Source: Arthrobacter sp.
Lineage (GTDB): Bacteria; Actinomycetota; Actinomycetes; Actinomycetales; Micrococcaceae
Direction: 5' to 3'
Length of the DNA stretch: 64,000 bases
NCBI GenBank assembly: GCA_031277795.1
Contig: JAITLQ010000002.1
Coordinates: forward strand, 62,001 to 126,000
Position numbers and translations under genes: made by a program. Each line of letters begins with the position of its first letter. The stretch's first letter is position 1. Below the pieces are notes generated by a model that saw only the letters and a program-made list of their open reading frames with translations, ran no database searches and was not told the DNA's origin. Positions 15,781-25,115 of the stretch are shown piece after piece.

Positions 15781-18700
15781 GTGTTTTCCAAGGTGTTGGT
15801 GGCCAATCGCGGCGAGATCGCGATCAGAGCCTTCCGTGCAGGATTCGAGCTGGGGGCCAAGACGGTTGCCGTCTACCCCTGGGAGGATCGCGGCTCGATT
15901 CACCGCCAGAAGGCGGACGAGGCCTACAGGATCGGCGAGGAGGGGCACCCCGTTCGCTCGTACCTGGATATCCAGGAGATCATCCGCGTGGCCAAGGAGG
16001 CTGGCGCGGACGCCATCTACCCCGGCTACGGCTTCCTCTCGGAGAATCCCGACCTGGCCCGCGCGGCCCGGGAGAACGGGATCACCTTCGTTGGCCCGCC
16101 GCCCGAGGTGCTCGAGCTCGCAGGCAACAAGGTAGCGGCGCTCAAGGCGGCCCGCGATGCAGGCATCCCCACGCTCGCCTCGTGCGAGCCGAGCGCCGAC
16201 ATCGACTGGCTCGTGGGCGAGGCGGATCGCATCGGCTTCCCCATCTTCGTCAAGGCGGTCGCCGGCGGCGGCGGGCGCGGCATGCGCCGCGTCGACACCC
16301 GCGAGGCGCTCCCCGAGGCCCTCGGCGCCGCCATGCGCGAGGCCGAGTCGGCCTTCGGAGACCCGACCGTCTTCCTCGAGCAGGCCGTGCTGCGCCCTCG
16401 CCACATCGAGGTCCAGATCCTGGCCGATGGCCAGGGCAATGTGGTTCACCTCTTCGAGCGCGATTGCTCGCTGCAGCGGCGCCACCAGAAGGTCATCGAG
16501 ATGGCGCCGGCCTGGCACCTGGACGAGTCGATCCGCCAGGCGCTGTACTCCGATGCGGTGAAGTTTGCCAAGAGCCTCGGCTACCAGAACGCCGGCACCG
16601 TCGAGTTCCTGGTCGACACGGTGGGCGAGCGCGCAGGGCAGCACGTCTTCATCGAAATGAATCCGCGCATCCAGGTGGAGCACACGGTCACCGAGGAGAT
16701 CACCGACGTCGACCTCGTCCAGGCCCAGATGCGCATCGCCTCGGGCGAGAGCCTCGAGGACCTCGGCATCCGCCAGGACGAGCTGCGCATCCGCGGCGCC
16801 GCCCTGCAGTGCCGCATCACCACCGAGGACCCGGCCAACGGCTTCCGCCCCGACGTGGGAACCATCACGGCCTACCGTTCGGCCGGCGGCTCCGGCGTGC
16901 GCCTGGACGGCGGCACCATCTACACGGGCGCCGAGGTCTCGCCTCACTTCGACTCGATGCTCGTGAAGCTCACATGCCGCGGCGCCGACTTCGACGCCGC
17001 CATCCGCCGCGCGCGCCGCGCCCTGGCCGAATTCCGCATCCGCGGCGTGTCCACCAACATCCCGTTCCTGCAGAACGTGCTCGCCAACGAGCAGTTCCTC
17101 GCGGGGGACGTGGCGACGGACTTCATCGACAAGCACCCGGAGCTCGTGCAGGGTGCCCCGAGCCAGGACCGCGGCACCAAGGCGCTCTCCTACCTGGCCG
17201 ACGTCGCCGTCAACCACCCGCACGGCCCGCGCGTGGAGGGCATCGACCCCCGCGCCAAGCTGCCGCACTTCCCGGGCGACAAGCAGGACGAGCCGGATCG
17301 TTCGCCCTTCGACGGCCCGGCCTCGGCCGCGCTCGCCCCGGCCGACGGCTGGCGCAAGGTGCTCCTGGAGCAGGGTCCGGAGGGCTTCGCGCAGGCTCTG
17401 CGCGCGGCCACCGAGGTGGGCGTCACCGACACCACCTTCCGCGACGCGCACCAGTCGCTGCTCGCGACACGCGTCCGCACGCGTGACCTGCTCGCGGCGG
17501 CCCCCGCCGTGGCGCACACGCTGCCCGGCCTCTTCTCCATGGAGGTGTGGGGCGGCGCCACCTACGACGTCGCGCTGCGCTTCCTGGGCGAGGACCCGTG
17601 GCGCCGCCTCGAGCTGCTGCGCCAGGCGATCCCGAACATCCCGCTGCAGATGCTGCTGCGCGGGCGCAACACGGTGGGCTACACGCCGTACCCCGAACAG
17701 GTCACCGAGGCCTTTGTGAAGGAGGCGGCGCGCAGCGGCATCGACATCTTCCGCATCTTCGACGCGCTCAACGACGTGGAGCAGATGGCCCCGGCCATCC
17801 GCGCCGTGCGCGAGACCGGCACGGCCGTGGCCGAGGTGGCCCTCTGCTACACGGCCGACCTGCTGGACCCGAACGAGACGCTCTACACGCTCGAGTACTA
17901 CCTCGAACTGGCCCAGAAGATCGTCGACGCCGGCGCCCACATCCTGGCGATCAAGGACATGGCCGGCCTGCTGCGCCCAGCGGCGGCGGCCAAGCTCGTC
18001 ACGGCGCTGCGCGAGCGCTTCGATCTGCCCGTGCACCTGCACACGCACGACACCGCGGGCGGGCAGCTGGCCACGATCATGGCGGCCGTCAACGCCGGCG
18101 TCGACGCCGTCGACGTCGCCACGGCCGCGATGGCCGGCACCACCTCCCAGCCCTCCATGTCGGCCCTCGTGGCGGCCCTGGCCCACACAGAGCGCGACAC
18201 CGGGCTGAGCCTGGATGCCGCGGCGGATCTCGAGCCGTACTGGGAGGCCATCCGCGCCGTCTACCAGCCCTTCGAATCGGGCCTGCCCGCCCCCACGGGC
18301 CGCGTCTACCGCCACGAGATCCCGGGCGGCCAGCTCTCCAACCTGCGCCAGCAGGCGATCGCGCTGGGGCTGGGCGAGCGCTTCGAGGCCATCGAGGACA
18401 TGTACGCCGCTGCGAACCGCATCCTGGGCCGCCTGGTCAAGGTGACCCCGAGCTCCAAGGTCGTGGGCGACCTGGCCCTGGCCCTCGTGGGCGCCGGCGT
18501 GGATCCCGTGGCCTTCGAGGAGAACCCGCAGGCCTACGACATCCCCGACTCGGTGATCGGCTTCCTGGCCGGCGAGCTGGGAGACCCGCCAGGGGGCTGG
18601 CCGGAGCCGTTCCGCTCCAAGGCCCTCGAGGGGCGCACCATCAAGGTGCGCGTCGAGGAGCTGAGCGCGGAGGACTCCGCCGCCCTCGAGCAGGATCCGC

Positions 18701-19230
18701 AGACCGTGCGCTCCACGCTCAACCGCCTGCTCTTCCCCGGCCCGACGCGTGACTTCGAGGCCGGCCGCGAGCGCTTCGGCGACGTCTCGGTGCTGCACAC
18801 GCGCGACTACCTCTACGGACCGGCGCTGGGCACCGAGACGGTCATCTCGCTCGGCAAGGGCGTGCGGCTCCTGGCCACGATCCAGGCCGTCTCCGAGCCG
18901 GACGAGAAGGGCATGCGCACCGTTATGTGCACGCTCAACGGCCAGGGCCGCACCATCCAGGTGCGCGACCGCTCGGTCGAGTCCACCGTCAAGAGCGCCG
19001 AGAAGGCCGACCCGGCCGTGCCGGGACACGTGCCTGCACCGTTTGCCGGCGCCGTCACCGTCACGGTGGCCGTGGGCGACACGGTCGAGCCGGGCGGCAC
19101 CGTCGCCACGATCGAGGCCATGAAGATGGAGGCCGCGATCACCTCGCCCACGGGCGGCGTGGTCAAGCGCCTGGCCCTGGCCGGCACCGCCCAGGTGCAG
19201 GGCGGTGACCTCATCATCGAGCTGGGCTAG
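15781..19230 (+). CDS. pyc: Pyruvate carboxylase
   Basis: A 1149-residue single-chain pyruvate carboxylase, making oxaloacetate from pyruvate, bicarbonate and ATP. The biotin carboxylase domain occupies about 1-455 (ATP-grasp loop KAVAGGGGRGMRRV near 157; EMNPRIQVEHTVTEE). The carboxyltransferase domain begins near 545 with DTTFRDAHQSLLATR and includes the metal-site HLHTHDTAGG. The biotinyl domain is at the C-terminus with EAMKMEAA and Lys1115. GTG 15781 fits the canonical MFSKVLVANRGEIAIRA start and has AGAAGGGA upstream; ATG 15757 would add eight residues over that ribosome-binding site. It is monocistronic, with a hairpin after it. Anaplerotic role. Confidence 0.98.
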   Translation: MFSKVLVANRGEIAIRAFRAGFELGAKTVAVYPWEDRGSIHRQKADEAYRIGEEGHPVRSYLDIQEIIRVAKEAGADAIYPGYGFLSENPDLARAARENGITFVGPPPEVLELAGNKVAALKAARDAGIPTLASCEPSADIDWLVGEADRIGFPIFVKAVAGGGGRGMRRVDTREALPEALGAAMREAESAFGDPTVFLEQAVLRPRHIEVQILADGQGNVVHLFERDCSLQRRHQKVIEMAPAWHLDESIRQALYSDAVKFAKSLGYQNAGTVEFLVDTVGERAGQHVFIEMNPRIQVEHTVTEEITDVDLVQAQMRIASGESLEDLGIRQDELRIRGAALQCRITTEDPANGFRPDVGTITAYRSAGGSGVRLDGGTIYTGAEVSPHFDSMLVKLTCRGADFDAAIRRARRALAEFRIRGVSTNIPFLQNVLANEQFLAGDVATDFIDKHPELVQGAPSQDRGTKALSYLADVAVNHPHGPRVEGIDPRAKLPHFPGDKQDEPDRSPFDGPASAALAPADGWRKVLLEQGPEGFAQALRAATEVGVTDTTFRDAHQSLLATRVRTRDLLAAAPAVAHTLPGLFSMEVWGGATYDVALRFLGEDPWRRLELLRQAIPNIPLQMLLRGRNTVGYTPYPEQVTEAFVKEAARSGIDIFRIFDALNDVEQMAPAIRAVRETGTAVAEVALCYTADLLDPNETLYTLEYYLELAQKIVDAGAHILAIKDMAGLLRPAAAAKLVTALRERFDLPVHLHTHDTAGGQLATIMAAVNAGVDAVDVATAAMAGTTSQPSMSALVAALAHTERDTGLSLDAAADLEPYWEAIRAVYQPFESGLPAPTGRVYRHEIPGGQLSNLRQQAIALGLGERFEAIEDMYAAANRILGRLVKVTPSSKVVGDLALALVGAGVDPVAFEENPQAYDIPDSVIGFLAGELGDPPGGWPEPFRSKALEGRTIKVRVEELSAEDSAALEQDPQTVRSTLNRLLFPGPTRDFEAGRERFGDVSVLHTRDYLYGPALGTETVISLGKGVRLLATIQAVSEPDEKGMRTVMCTLNGQGRTIQVRDRSVESTVKSAEKADPAVPGHVPAPFAGAVTVTVAVGDTVEPGGTVATIEAMKMEAAITSPTGGVVKRLALAGTAQVQGGDLIIELG

Positions 19231-19310
19231 CCCGCTCCCGAGAAGTGCGCGACGCCGGGTGGTTCCGTTTCGACGGGGCCGCCCGGCGTCGTCGTGCACG
19301 GGGCGAAGAC

Positions 19311-19331
19311 ACCGGCCCTCCGGGCCGGTTT
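19311..19331 (+). terminator. Candidate terminator after pyc
   Basis: ACCGGCCC (19311-19318) and GGGCCGGT (19322-19329) with a TCC loop followed by TT. A second 10-bp inverted repeat lies just upstream (19250-19259 with 19282-19291). Confidence 0.5.
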
Positions 19332-19383
19332 CGGCCCAGCGCGCCAAGGCGCGCCGGGCCGCGCGGCGTGGTTGGATGGGCAC

Positions 19384-20796
19384 ATGCACTACGACCTGAT
19401 CATCATCGGTTCTGGTTCCGGCAACACCTTGGTCACGCCCTTCTGGGACGGGAAGCAGGTGGCCATCGTGGAGGGCGGCGTCTTCGGCGGGACGTGCCTG
19501 AATCGTGGGTGCATCCCCACCAAGATGTTCGTCTATCCGGCCTCGCTCGCCGCCGCGCCGGCCGAGGCGGCCCGGCTCGGCGTCTCCCTGCGGCTCGAGG
19601 GGGTCGACTGGCCGGGGATCCGCGACCGCATCTTCTCCCGCATCGACCCGATCTCCGCCGGCGGGCGCCGCTACCGCGCCGAGGAACTGGAGAACGTGAC
19701 GCTCTACGAACAGGACGCGCGCTTCGTGTCCTCGCACGAGCTCATCCTCGACTCCGGCGAGCGGATCAGCGCCGACCGGATCGTCATCGCCGCCGGCTCC
19801 CGCGCGCAGCTCCCCGACGTCCCTGGCATCGACCTTCCCGGCGTGCACACCTCGGACACGATCATGCGCATCGATCGCCTGCCGCGGCGGCTCGTGGTGG
19901 TGGGCGGCGGCGTCGTCGCCGCCGAGTTTGCCGCGCTCTTCTCCGGCCTCGGCTCCGAGGTCATCCAGGTCATCCGCGGGCGCCACCTGCTGCGCCACTT
20001 CGACCCCACGGTCTCCGAGCGCTTCACCGAGGCCGCCTCCCAGCGCTGGGAGCTGCACCGCGAGTGGGACCTCGCGAGCATCGGTGTCGGCTCGGATGCC
20101 GATGTCGAGGTGCGCTTCTCGCGGCGGGACGAGACGCTCGCCCTCGGGGTCGACGCCGTGCTCGTGGCCACGGGCCGCGTGCCCAACTCCGACCGGGTGG
20201 ACGCAGGGGCCGGCGGCTTCGACGTGCATCCGGACGGGCGCGTGGCGGTGGACGCCTACCAGCGCGTGCTCTCCGGCGGCCAGCCCGTCGAGGGCGTCTT
20301 TGCCCTGGGCGATGTCTCCAACGCCTACCAGCTCAAGCACGTGGCCAACCGCGAGGCGCGCGTGGTCTCCCACAACCTGGAGCATCCGGCGCGGCTGCGC
20401 GCCACCGATCACCGCGCCGTGCCGGAGGCGGTCTTCGCCCGGCCGCAGGTGGCGGCCGTTGGACTGCGCGAGGAGGAGGCGCGGGCCGTGGCAGGGGACG
20501 ACCTCGCCGTGGCGGTGCAGGACTACGGCAGCACGGCCTATGGCTGGGCCATGGAGGACACCGAGGGCTTCGTCAAGGTGCTCGCCCGGCGTTCGACGGG
20601 GGAGATCCTGGGCGCCCACATCATGGGCCACGAGGCTTCGATCCTGATCCAGCCCATCGTGCAGGCCATGATCGCGGGGACCGACGCCTACACGCTCGCG
20701 CGCGGCCCGTACTGGCCGCACCCGGCGCTGACGGAGGTCATCGAGAACGCGCTCCTGTCCCTCGGCGTGGACCACCCGGACGACGCGCCGCTGTAG
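19384..20796 (+). CDS. mtr: Mycothione reductase
   Basis: A 470-residue flavin disulfide reductase that uses NADPH to reduce mycothiol disulfide. The FAD-binding site IIIGSGSGN is at the N-terminus. The redox pair is Cys38/Cys43 in FGGTCLNRGCIPTKMFVYP. The NAD(P) site reads VVVGGGVVAAEF, the second FAD site GVFALGDVSNAYQLKHVANREA, and the catalytic His is in YWPHPALTE. The specific segments HTSDTIMRI and QDYGSTAYGWAMEDT match mycothione reductases rather than lipoamide dehydrogenases. The ATG lies 6 nt after a TTGGAT box, so a leaderless start is possible. It is a marker for mycothiol-using Actinobacteria. Confidence 0.95.
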   Translation: MHYDLIIIGSGSGNTLVTPFWDGKQVAIVEGGVFGGTCLNRGCIPTKMFVYPASLAAAPAEAARLGVSLRLEGVDWPGIRDRIFSRIDPISAGGRRYRAEELENVTLYEQDARFVSSHELILDSGERISADRIVIAAGSRAQLPDVPGIDLPGVHTSDTIMRIDRLPRRLVVVGGGVVAAEFAALFSGLGSEVIQVIRGRHLLRHFDPTVSERFTEAASQRWELHREWDLASIGVGSDADVEVRFSRRDETLALGVDAVLVATGRVPNSDRVDAGAGGFDVHPDGRVAVDAYQRVLSGGQPVEGVFALGDVSNAYQLKHVANREARVVSHNLEHPARLRATDHRAVPEAVFARPQVAAVGLREEEARAVAGDDLAVAVQDYGSTAYGWAMEDTEGFVKVLARRSTGEILGAHIMGHEASILIQPIVQAMIAGTDAYTLARGPYWPHPALTEVIENALLSLGVDHPDDAPL

Positions 20797-20821
20797 GCGC
20801 GGGCCCCTCCCGAACGCAACG

Positions 20822-20860
20822 CGAGAGCGCCGGCACCCGTCACGGGTGCCGGCGCTCTCG
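20822..20860. terminator. Bidirectional terminator between mtr and fadD
   Basis: Perfect 19-bp arms (20822-20840, 20842-20860) around a single C, between convergent genes. Confidence 0.8.
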
Positions 20861-20881
20861 GCTTCGGTGCGAGCGAAGCGA

Positions 20882-22687
20882 TCAGTCGGCGTAGAGGGCG
20901 TCGACCTCGGAGGCGAAGTCCTTCATGACCACCGCGCGCTTGATCTTCAGCGACGGCGTGAGGTGGCCGGACTCCTCGGTGAAGTCGGTGGGGACGATGC
21001 GGAACTTCTTGATGGCCTCTGCGTGCGAGACGGAGGTATTGGCCTTGTCCACCTGGGCCTGGAGCTCGGCGAGGAGTTCCGGATCGGCGAGCAGGTCCTG
21101 GGGTGAGAGGCCGGCCGGCTTGTGGTGGCGGGCGAGCCAGCCCGGCAGCGCCTCCTCGTCGATCGTGATGAGGGCGCCGATGAACTTCCGCGCCTCGCCG
21201 ACCACCACACACTGGGACACGATGGCCGAGGCCCTGATCTGGTCCTCGAGCTGCGCGGGGGCCACATTCTTGCCACCGGCAGTCACGATGATTTCCTTCT
21301 TGCGGCCGGTGATCCTGAGGAAGCCGTCCTCGTCCAGCGCGCCCAGGTCACCGGTGCGGAACCAGCCGTCCTCGGTGAACGCTTCGGCGTCGAGGTCGGG
21401 GCGGCCGAGGTAGCCCTTGAAGACGCACACGCCCTTGACGAGGACCTCGCCGTCCTCGGCGATGCGCACGCTGTCGCCCGGCAGCGGGCGGCCCACGGTG
21501 CCGATCTTGATGCGTTCCGGGGTGTTGACGCCCACGGGCGCCGTGGTCTCGGTGAGCCCGTAGCCCTCGAGCACCGTCACGCCGATGCCGTTGAAGAAGT
21601 GGCCGAGGCGTTCGCCGAGCGGGCCGCCGCCGGAGACGGCGTGGCCGACCCGCCCGCCCATGGCCTCGCGCAGCTTGCCGTAGACCAGCTTGTCGAAGAG
21701 CTGGTGCTTGAGCTTGAGCCCGAGCGGCACCTTGCCCGTCTCCAGGCTCGCGTGGGAGTAGCGCTCGGCCACGTCGGCCGCGGCGGCGAAGATCTTGCCC
21801 TTGCCGCCGTCCTCGGCCTTGAGCTTGGCACCGTTGTAGACCTTCTCGAACACGCGCGGCACCACGAGCAGGAAGGTGGGGCGGAAGGAGGCCAGGTCGG
21901 GGAGCAGGTTCTTCAGGTCGGGGGAGTGCCCCACCGTGGCCCCGGCCGCCACGGCGAGGATGGCGATGTAGCGGCCGAACACGTGGGCCAGCGGCAGGAA
22001 CATGAGCGTGGACGAGCCGGGGTGCACGATGTCGCCGAGGCTCGAGAGCGCGTTGTCGGAGAGGTCGACGAAGTTGGCGTGCGTGAGCTCGCAGCCCTTG
22101 GGGCGCCCCGTGGTGCCGGAGGTGTAGATGACGGTCGCGACGTCGTCCTTGCGGCGCGTCGCGGTGCGCTCGGCGAGGGCCTGGTCGCTGACGCCGACGC
22201 CGGCCGCGCGCAGCTCGTCCAGCCCGCCGCCCTCGATCTGCAGGACGTCGGCGAGGACCTCGAGCTCCTCGTCGCGGGCGGCCCGCCTGACGACGTTCTC
22301 GTGGCCGCCGTTCTCCACGAGGGCGAGGTGGGTGCCCGAGTCGTGGAGGATCCAGGCGACCTGGCTGGGCGAGGAGGTCTCGTAGATCGGCACCGAGACG
22401 GCGCCGGCGTAGGCGATGGCGAAGTCGAGCAGCGTCCACTCGTACCGCGTGCGGGACATGATGGCCACCCGGTCGCCCGAGCCGATGCCGCGGGCCATGA
22501 GGCCCTTGGCGATGGCCCGAGCATCGGAGGCGAAGTCGGCGGCGGTGACGGGCGTCCAGGCGTTGTCGGCCCCGCGCACCTTAAACAGCTCGCGCTGGGA
22601 GTGCACGCCCAGGTGGCGCTCCAGCAGCGACGGGATGGTGACCGTTGCGTCGTTGATGACCTTCGGGGGGACGACAATCTCTCGCAC
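20882..22687 (-). CDS. Long-chain acyl-CoA synthetase (AMP-forming)
   Basis: A 601-residue ANL-superfamily ligase that activates fatty acids to acyl-CoA through an acyl-adenylate. The AMP-binding loop is YTSGTTGRPKG (about 188-198). The motif EGYGLTETTAPVG and the GWFRTGDLG and GRKKEIIVTAGGKN regions follow in order. GTG 22687 is chosen because it gives the family-like start REIVVPP and has AAGGAG about 7 nt upstream. The length and the LMFLPLAHVFGR segment match the FAA1/FadD15-like group. It is transcribed alone and ends at a bidirectional terminator shared with mtr. A dyad resembling one upstream of fadA lies about 70 bp upstream. Confidence 0.93.
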   Translation of the reverse strand: MREIVVPPKVINDATVTIPSLLERHLGVHSQRELFKVRGADNAWTPVTAADFASDARAIAKGLMARGIGSGDRVAIMSRTRYEWTLLDFAIAYAGAVSVPIYETSSPSQVAWILHDSGTHLALVENGGHENVVRRAARDEELEVLADVLQIEGGGLDELRAAGVGVSDQALAERTATRRKDDVATVIYTSGTTGRPKGCELTHANFVDLSDNALSSLGDIVHPGSSTLMFLPLAHVFGRYIAILAVAAGATVGHSPDLKNLLPDLASFRPTFLLVVPRVFEKVYNGAKLKAEDGGKGKIFAAAADVAERYSHASLETGKVPLGLKLKHQLFDKLVYGKLREAMGGRVGHAVSGGGPLGERLGHFFNGIGVTVLEGYGLTETTAPVGVNTPERIKIGTVGRPLPGDSVRIAEDGEVLVKGVCVFKGYLGRPDLDAEAFTEDGWFRTGDLGALDEDGFLRITGRKKEIIVTAGGKNVAPAQLEDQIRASAIVSQCVVVGEARKFIGALITIDEEALPGWLARHHKPAGLSPQDLLADPELLAELQAQVDKANTSVSHAEAIKKFRIVPTDFTEESGHLTPSLKIKRAVVMKDFASEVDALYAD

Positions 22688-22754
22688 CGGGGCTCCTTGG
22701 TTGCTCGCGGGGTGTTGCCTTCGCTGACGCCCGGGGGTGCCGTGCGTCACATGT

Positions 22755-22769
22755 CTACGCCAGAGTAAC
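22755..22769 (-). promoter_or_regulatory. Candidate fatty-acid regulator site upstream of fadD
   Basis: On the minus strand it reads GTTACTCTGGCGTAG. Outer bases match the site upstream of fadA (GTTACT-4/5 nt-GTAG). One half-site is imperfect, so it is weaker than the fadA copy. Confidence 0.35.
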
Positions 22770-22830
22770 ACTCGGTGTCACCCGTGTGGGACTCAGTTCC
22801 AGGGTGATGCGAGGGGCGCCTGGCCGCGCC

Positions 22831-23421
22831 TCAGAGCCGGGCCCCGTCGTCCGTGTCGTCGGCCCGGTCCGTGGGCAGCCGCCAGAAGAGATACGCCCAC
22901 GCCGCCAGGGCGCCGATCAAGAGGACGGGCCAGAGCAGCGGGGGGATGGCGCCAGGGAAAAAGATCGTCAGGGCGATCATGAGCAGGGGCAGCCCGATCG
23001 CCGCGGCCCAGGCCACGACCCGGTCCGGGCGACCGGCCAGGATCGGCTCGGGCTCCGGCGGGAGGAAGTCCCCCTCGTGGGGGTCCTCCGCCGCGGCCCA
23101 GTCCCGCGGCCCGGCGCCCGGCGGCGCGGCGCTGCCCCCGCGATCGCGCGGGCCGAGCAGGGCAGGGTCGATGGCAAAGTCGAAGCCGGCGACGGCGCGC
23201 GGGCCAGCCGAGGGCGAGGCGGGCCCCGCCGGGGGCGCGGCGCGGGGAGTTCCCGGTTCGGCGTCGGTCGGCCCGCCGGTCCGCCCCGTCTCGCCGCGCT
23301 CGGGCGAACCGTCCGCCTGGCCCGGCCCCGCGGCGTCGGGCGCCTCGGGGCTCCCGCCGTCCATCGACTCGAGCCGGCGGACCAGGTCCTCCCAGGCGGC
23401 GGCGTCGTCGGCGCGGCTCAC
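22831..23421 (-). CDS. Hypothetical two-helix membrane protein
   Basis: A 196-residue protein with no recognised family. Residues 1-130 are low complexity, rich in Gly, Ala, Pro and acidic residues. A short ordered motif DFLPPEPEPILAGRPDRVVA follows, then two transmembrane helices (about 143-160 and 163-182) and an acidic tail. The GTG start overlaps the stop of the upstream hydrolase gene by 4 bp, so it is co-translated with the hydrolase. The long cytoplasmic or disordered N-terminus ahead of a helical hairpin suggests a small membrane-anchored accessory protein. No function can be assigned. Confidence 0.7.
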   Translation of the reverse strand: MSRADDAAAWEDLVRRLESMDGGSPEAPDAAGPGQADGSPERGETGRTGGPTDAEPGTPRAAPPAGPASPSAGPRAVAGFDFAIDPALLGPRDRGGSAAPPGAGPRDWAAAEDPHEGDFLPPEPEPILAGRPDRVVAWAAAIGLPLLMIALTIFFPGAIPPLLWPVLLIGALAAWAYLFWRLPTDRADDTDDGARL

Positions 23422-24206
23422 GCCAGGGTCCCCGCGGCCGGCACGCCGGTCGCCTCGGCGACGGCGCGGACCGAGACCTCGTTGATGAGTTCGGCGTCCC
23501 AGTCGAGGGTGGCGACGTGGAAGCTGCGCACCAGTTCAACGCGGCGCAGGCGGGTGCGGGTGAGCGGCGTGAGGCCGGCCAGGAGCGAGCGCACCGAGGC
23601 CGGGGGAATGACGTGGTCCTGCACCGAATGGAAGAGCGTGATGGGCGCGACCACGCCGGGCAGCTGGCGGCGCACCGCCTTCTGCAACCGGCGCAGCTGC
23701 GTCGCGGCGGCGGTCGGGGTGACGTCGTACGAGTTTTCCCTGCGCCCCGGCCGCGCGATGTCCTCGCCGATGGCCGGGGTCGACCTGAGGAAGGGCGCCA
23801 GGACGCCGGAGAGGAAGGAGAACCAGGGCATGCCGTCCACGGCCGGGTTGACGAGCAGGAGCGCCGCAGGGCGCCGGACGGCCCCGAGGTGCAGGGCCAG
23901 CGCCCCGCCCATGGAGATGCCGGCCACGACGACGTGCTCGTGGGTGCGGGCCAGTCGGTCGTACTCGCGCTCGAGCGCGCCGGTCCAGGCGGTGTATGGC
24001 ACGCCGATCATGTCTTCCCAGCGGGTTGCGTGCCCGTCAAGCAGGGGAACGGAGACGTCGTAGCCGGCCGCCTCGAAGGCCCCCGCCCACAGGAAGACGG
24101 AGCCGGGCGTCGAGGTGAAGCCGTGGATCACGAGGACGGCCACGGGGGAGCGGCCCTCGTGCACGTACGCGGCAAAGGTGTCGGCCGTGGAGATGTCCTG
24201 GGACAT
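23418..24206 (-). CDS. Alpha/beta-hydrolase, carboxylesterase/monoacylglycerol lipase type
   Basis: A 262-residue hydrolase of the Est30/monoacylglycerol lipase type. An oxyanion HGFTSTPGS lies at residues 28-36, the nucleophile elbow GISMGG has Ser98, the acid is Asp197 in HSVQDHVIPP and His230 is in SFHVATLD. There is no signal peptide, so it is cytoplasmic. The ATG has an AAGGAG 6-8 nt upstream. A TAGGCT -10-like box on the minus strand at 24246-24251 is a likely promoter element. It is followed by the co-translated hypothetical membrane gene and lies between fadD and a PlsC-like acyltransferase, consistent with lipid ester metabolism. The precise substrate is unknown. Confidence 0.87.
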   Translation of the reverse strand: MSQDISTADTFAAYVHEGRSPVAVLVIHGFTSTPGSVFLWAGAFEAAGYDVSVPLLDGHATRWEDMIGVPYTAWTGALEREYDRLARTHEHVVVAGISMGGALALHLGAVRRPAALLLVNPAVDGMPWFSFLSGVLAPFLRSTPAIGEDIARPGRRENSYDVTPTAAATQLRRLQKAVRRQLPGVVAPITLFHSVQDHVIPPASVRSLLAGLTPLTRTRLRRVELVRSFHVATLDWDAELINEVSVRAVAEATGVPAAGTLA

Positions 24207-24336
24207 GCTGGCTCCTTGCTGGCTGCGGGATGACTCTTAAGCTAGAGCCTAGCCGCGAGCCACGCTCGTCGGCGTGTCGCGGCCGCCTCGGCGCGGCATC
24301 GCACCGCGCTGCGCCGACAAGGAGCGATTTAGACCC

Positions 24337-25026
24337 GTGTTCTATTGGTTCGCCAAGACCTTCATCGTGGGACCGCTGGCCCGCCTCCTCTTCCGCCCGT
24401 GGGTGCGCGGCATGCACCACGTTCCGGCGGAGGGCGCGGCGATCATCGCCTCGAACCACCTCTCGGTCGCCGACTCGATCTTCCTGCCGGTCATGGTGTC
24501 CCGCCCCATCTCCTTCCTGGCCAAGAAGGAGTACTTCTCCGGCCGCGGCCTCAAGGGGGCCATCGTCCGGCGCTTCTTCCTCCTGGCGAACCAGCTGCCC
24601 ATGGACCGCGCCGGCGGTGCGGCCTCGCTCAAGTCGCTCGAGGCGGGCGAGGTGGCGCTGCGCGAGGGGCGCCTGCTCGGCATCTACCCCGAGGGGACCC
24701 GCAGCCCGGACGGGCGCATGTATCGCGGCAAGGTGGGTGTGGCCAGGCTCGCGATCGAGACCGGCCTGCCGATCATCCCCGTCGCCATGATCGGCACCGA
24801 CAAGGTCCAGCCGATCGGCAAGCTGGTCCCGCACCTGCGCAGGGTCGGCATCATCGTGGGGGAGCCCATCGCCGTGCAGCGCGGCGACATCCATAACCGG
24901 GCCGCCCTGCGCGAGCTCGCCGACCGGGTGATGCGCGATATCCAGCGCCTCTCCGGCCAGGAGTACGTGGATCGCTACGCGGCGGACGTGAAGGCGGAGA
25001 TCGCGGAGCGGGCCCCGCGCGGCTGA
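24337..25026 (+). CDS. PlsC-like lysophospholipid acyltransferase
   Basis: A 229-residue acyltransferase of the 1-acyl-sn-glycerol-3-phosphate acyltransferase family, acting at the inner face of the membrane. The catalytic motif NHLSVAD has His41 and Asp46. The glycerophosphate-binding motif YPEGTRS is at 117-123. A third block, LPIIPVAMIGTDKV, follows. GTG 24337 is chosen because it gives MFYWFAKTFIVGPLARLLFRP-type N-termini and has AAGGAG upstream (12 nt, somewhat long). An ATG at 24274 would add 21 unconserved residues. An acyltransferase next to aroG and near pknL is also seen in corynebacteria and mycobacteria. Phosphatidic acid synthesis is the likely role. Confidence 0.88.
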   Translation: MFYWFAKTFIVGPLARLLFRPWVRGMHHVPAEGAAIIASNHLSVADSIFLPVMVSRPISFLAKKEYFSGRGLKGAIVRRFFLLANQLPMDRAGGAASLKSLEAGEVALREGRLLGIYPEGTRSPDGRMYRGKVGVARLAIETGLPIIPVAMIGTDKVQPIGKLVPHLRRVGIIVGEPIAVQRGDIHNRAALRELADRVMRDIQRLSGQEYVDRYAADVKAEIAERAPRG

Positions 25027-25103
25027 GGCCCGCCCCGCCCCTACATGACGCCGCGGCGTCCCCACGTGACGAGGGCAACCATGCGGGGCTCCTGGCTGAG
25101 CAC

Positions 25104-25109
25104 TAGGCT
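25104..25109 (+). promoter_or_regulatory. -10 box giving a leaderless aroG transcript
   Basis: TAGGCT ends 6 nt before the aroG GTG, placing the transcription start on the start codon itself. No Shine-Dalgarno is present. Confidence 0.6.
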
Positions 25110-25115
25110 GAACGG

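Noticed and set aside
15637-20775. Very long open frame on the minus strand across pyc and mtr
   Set aside because: It is antisense to two clearly coding genes with strong motifs; long antisense frames are expected in high-GC DNA. Its composition is Arg/Gly/Ala/His-rich with no domains.
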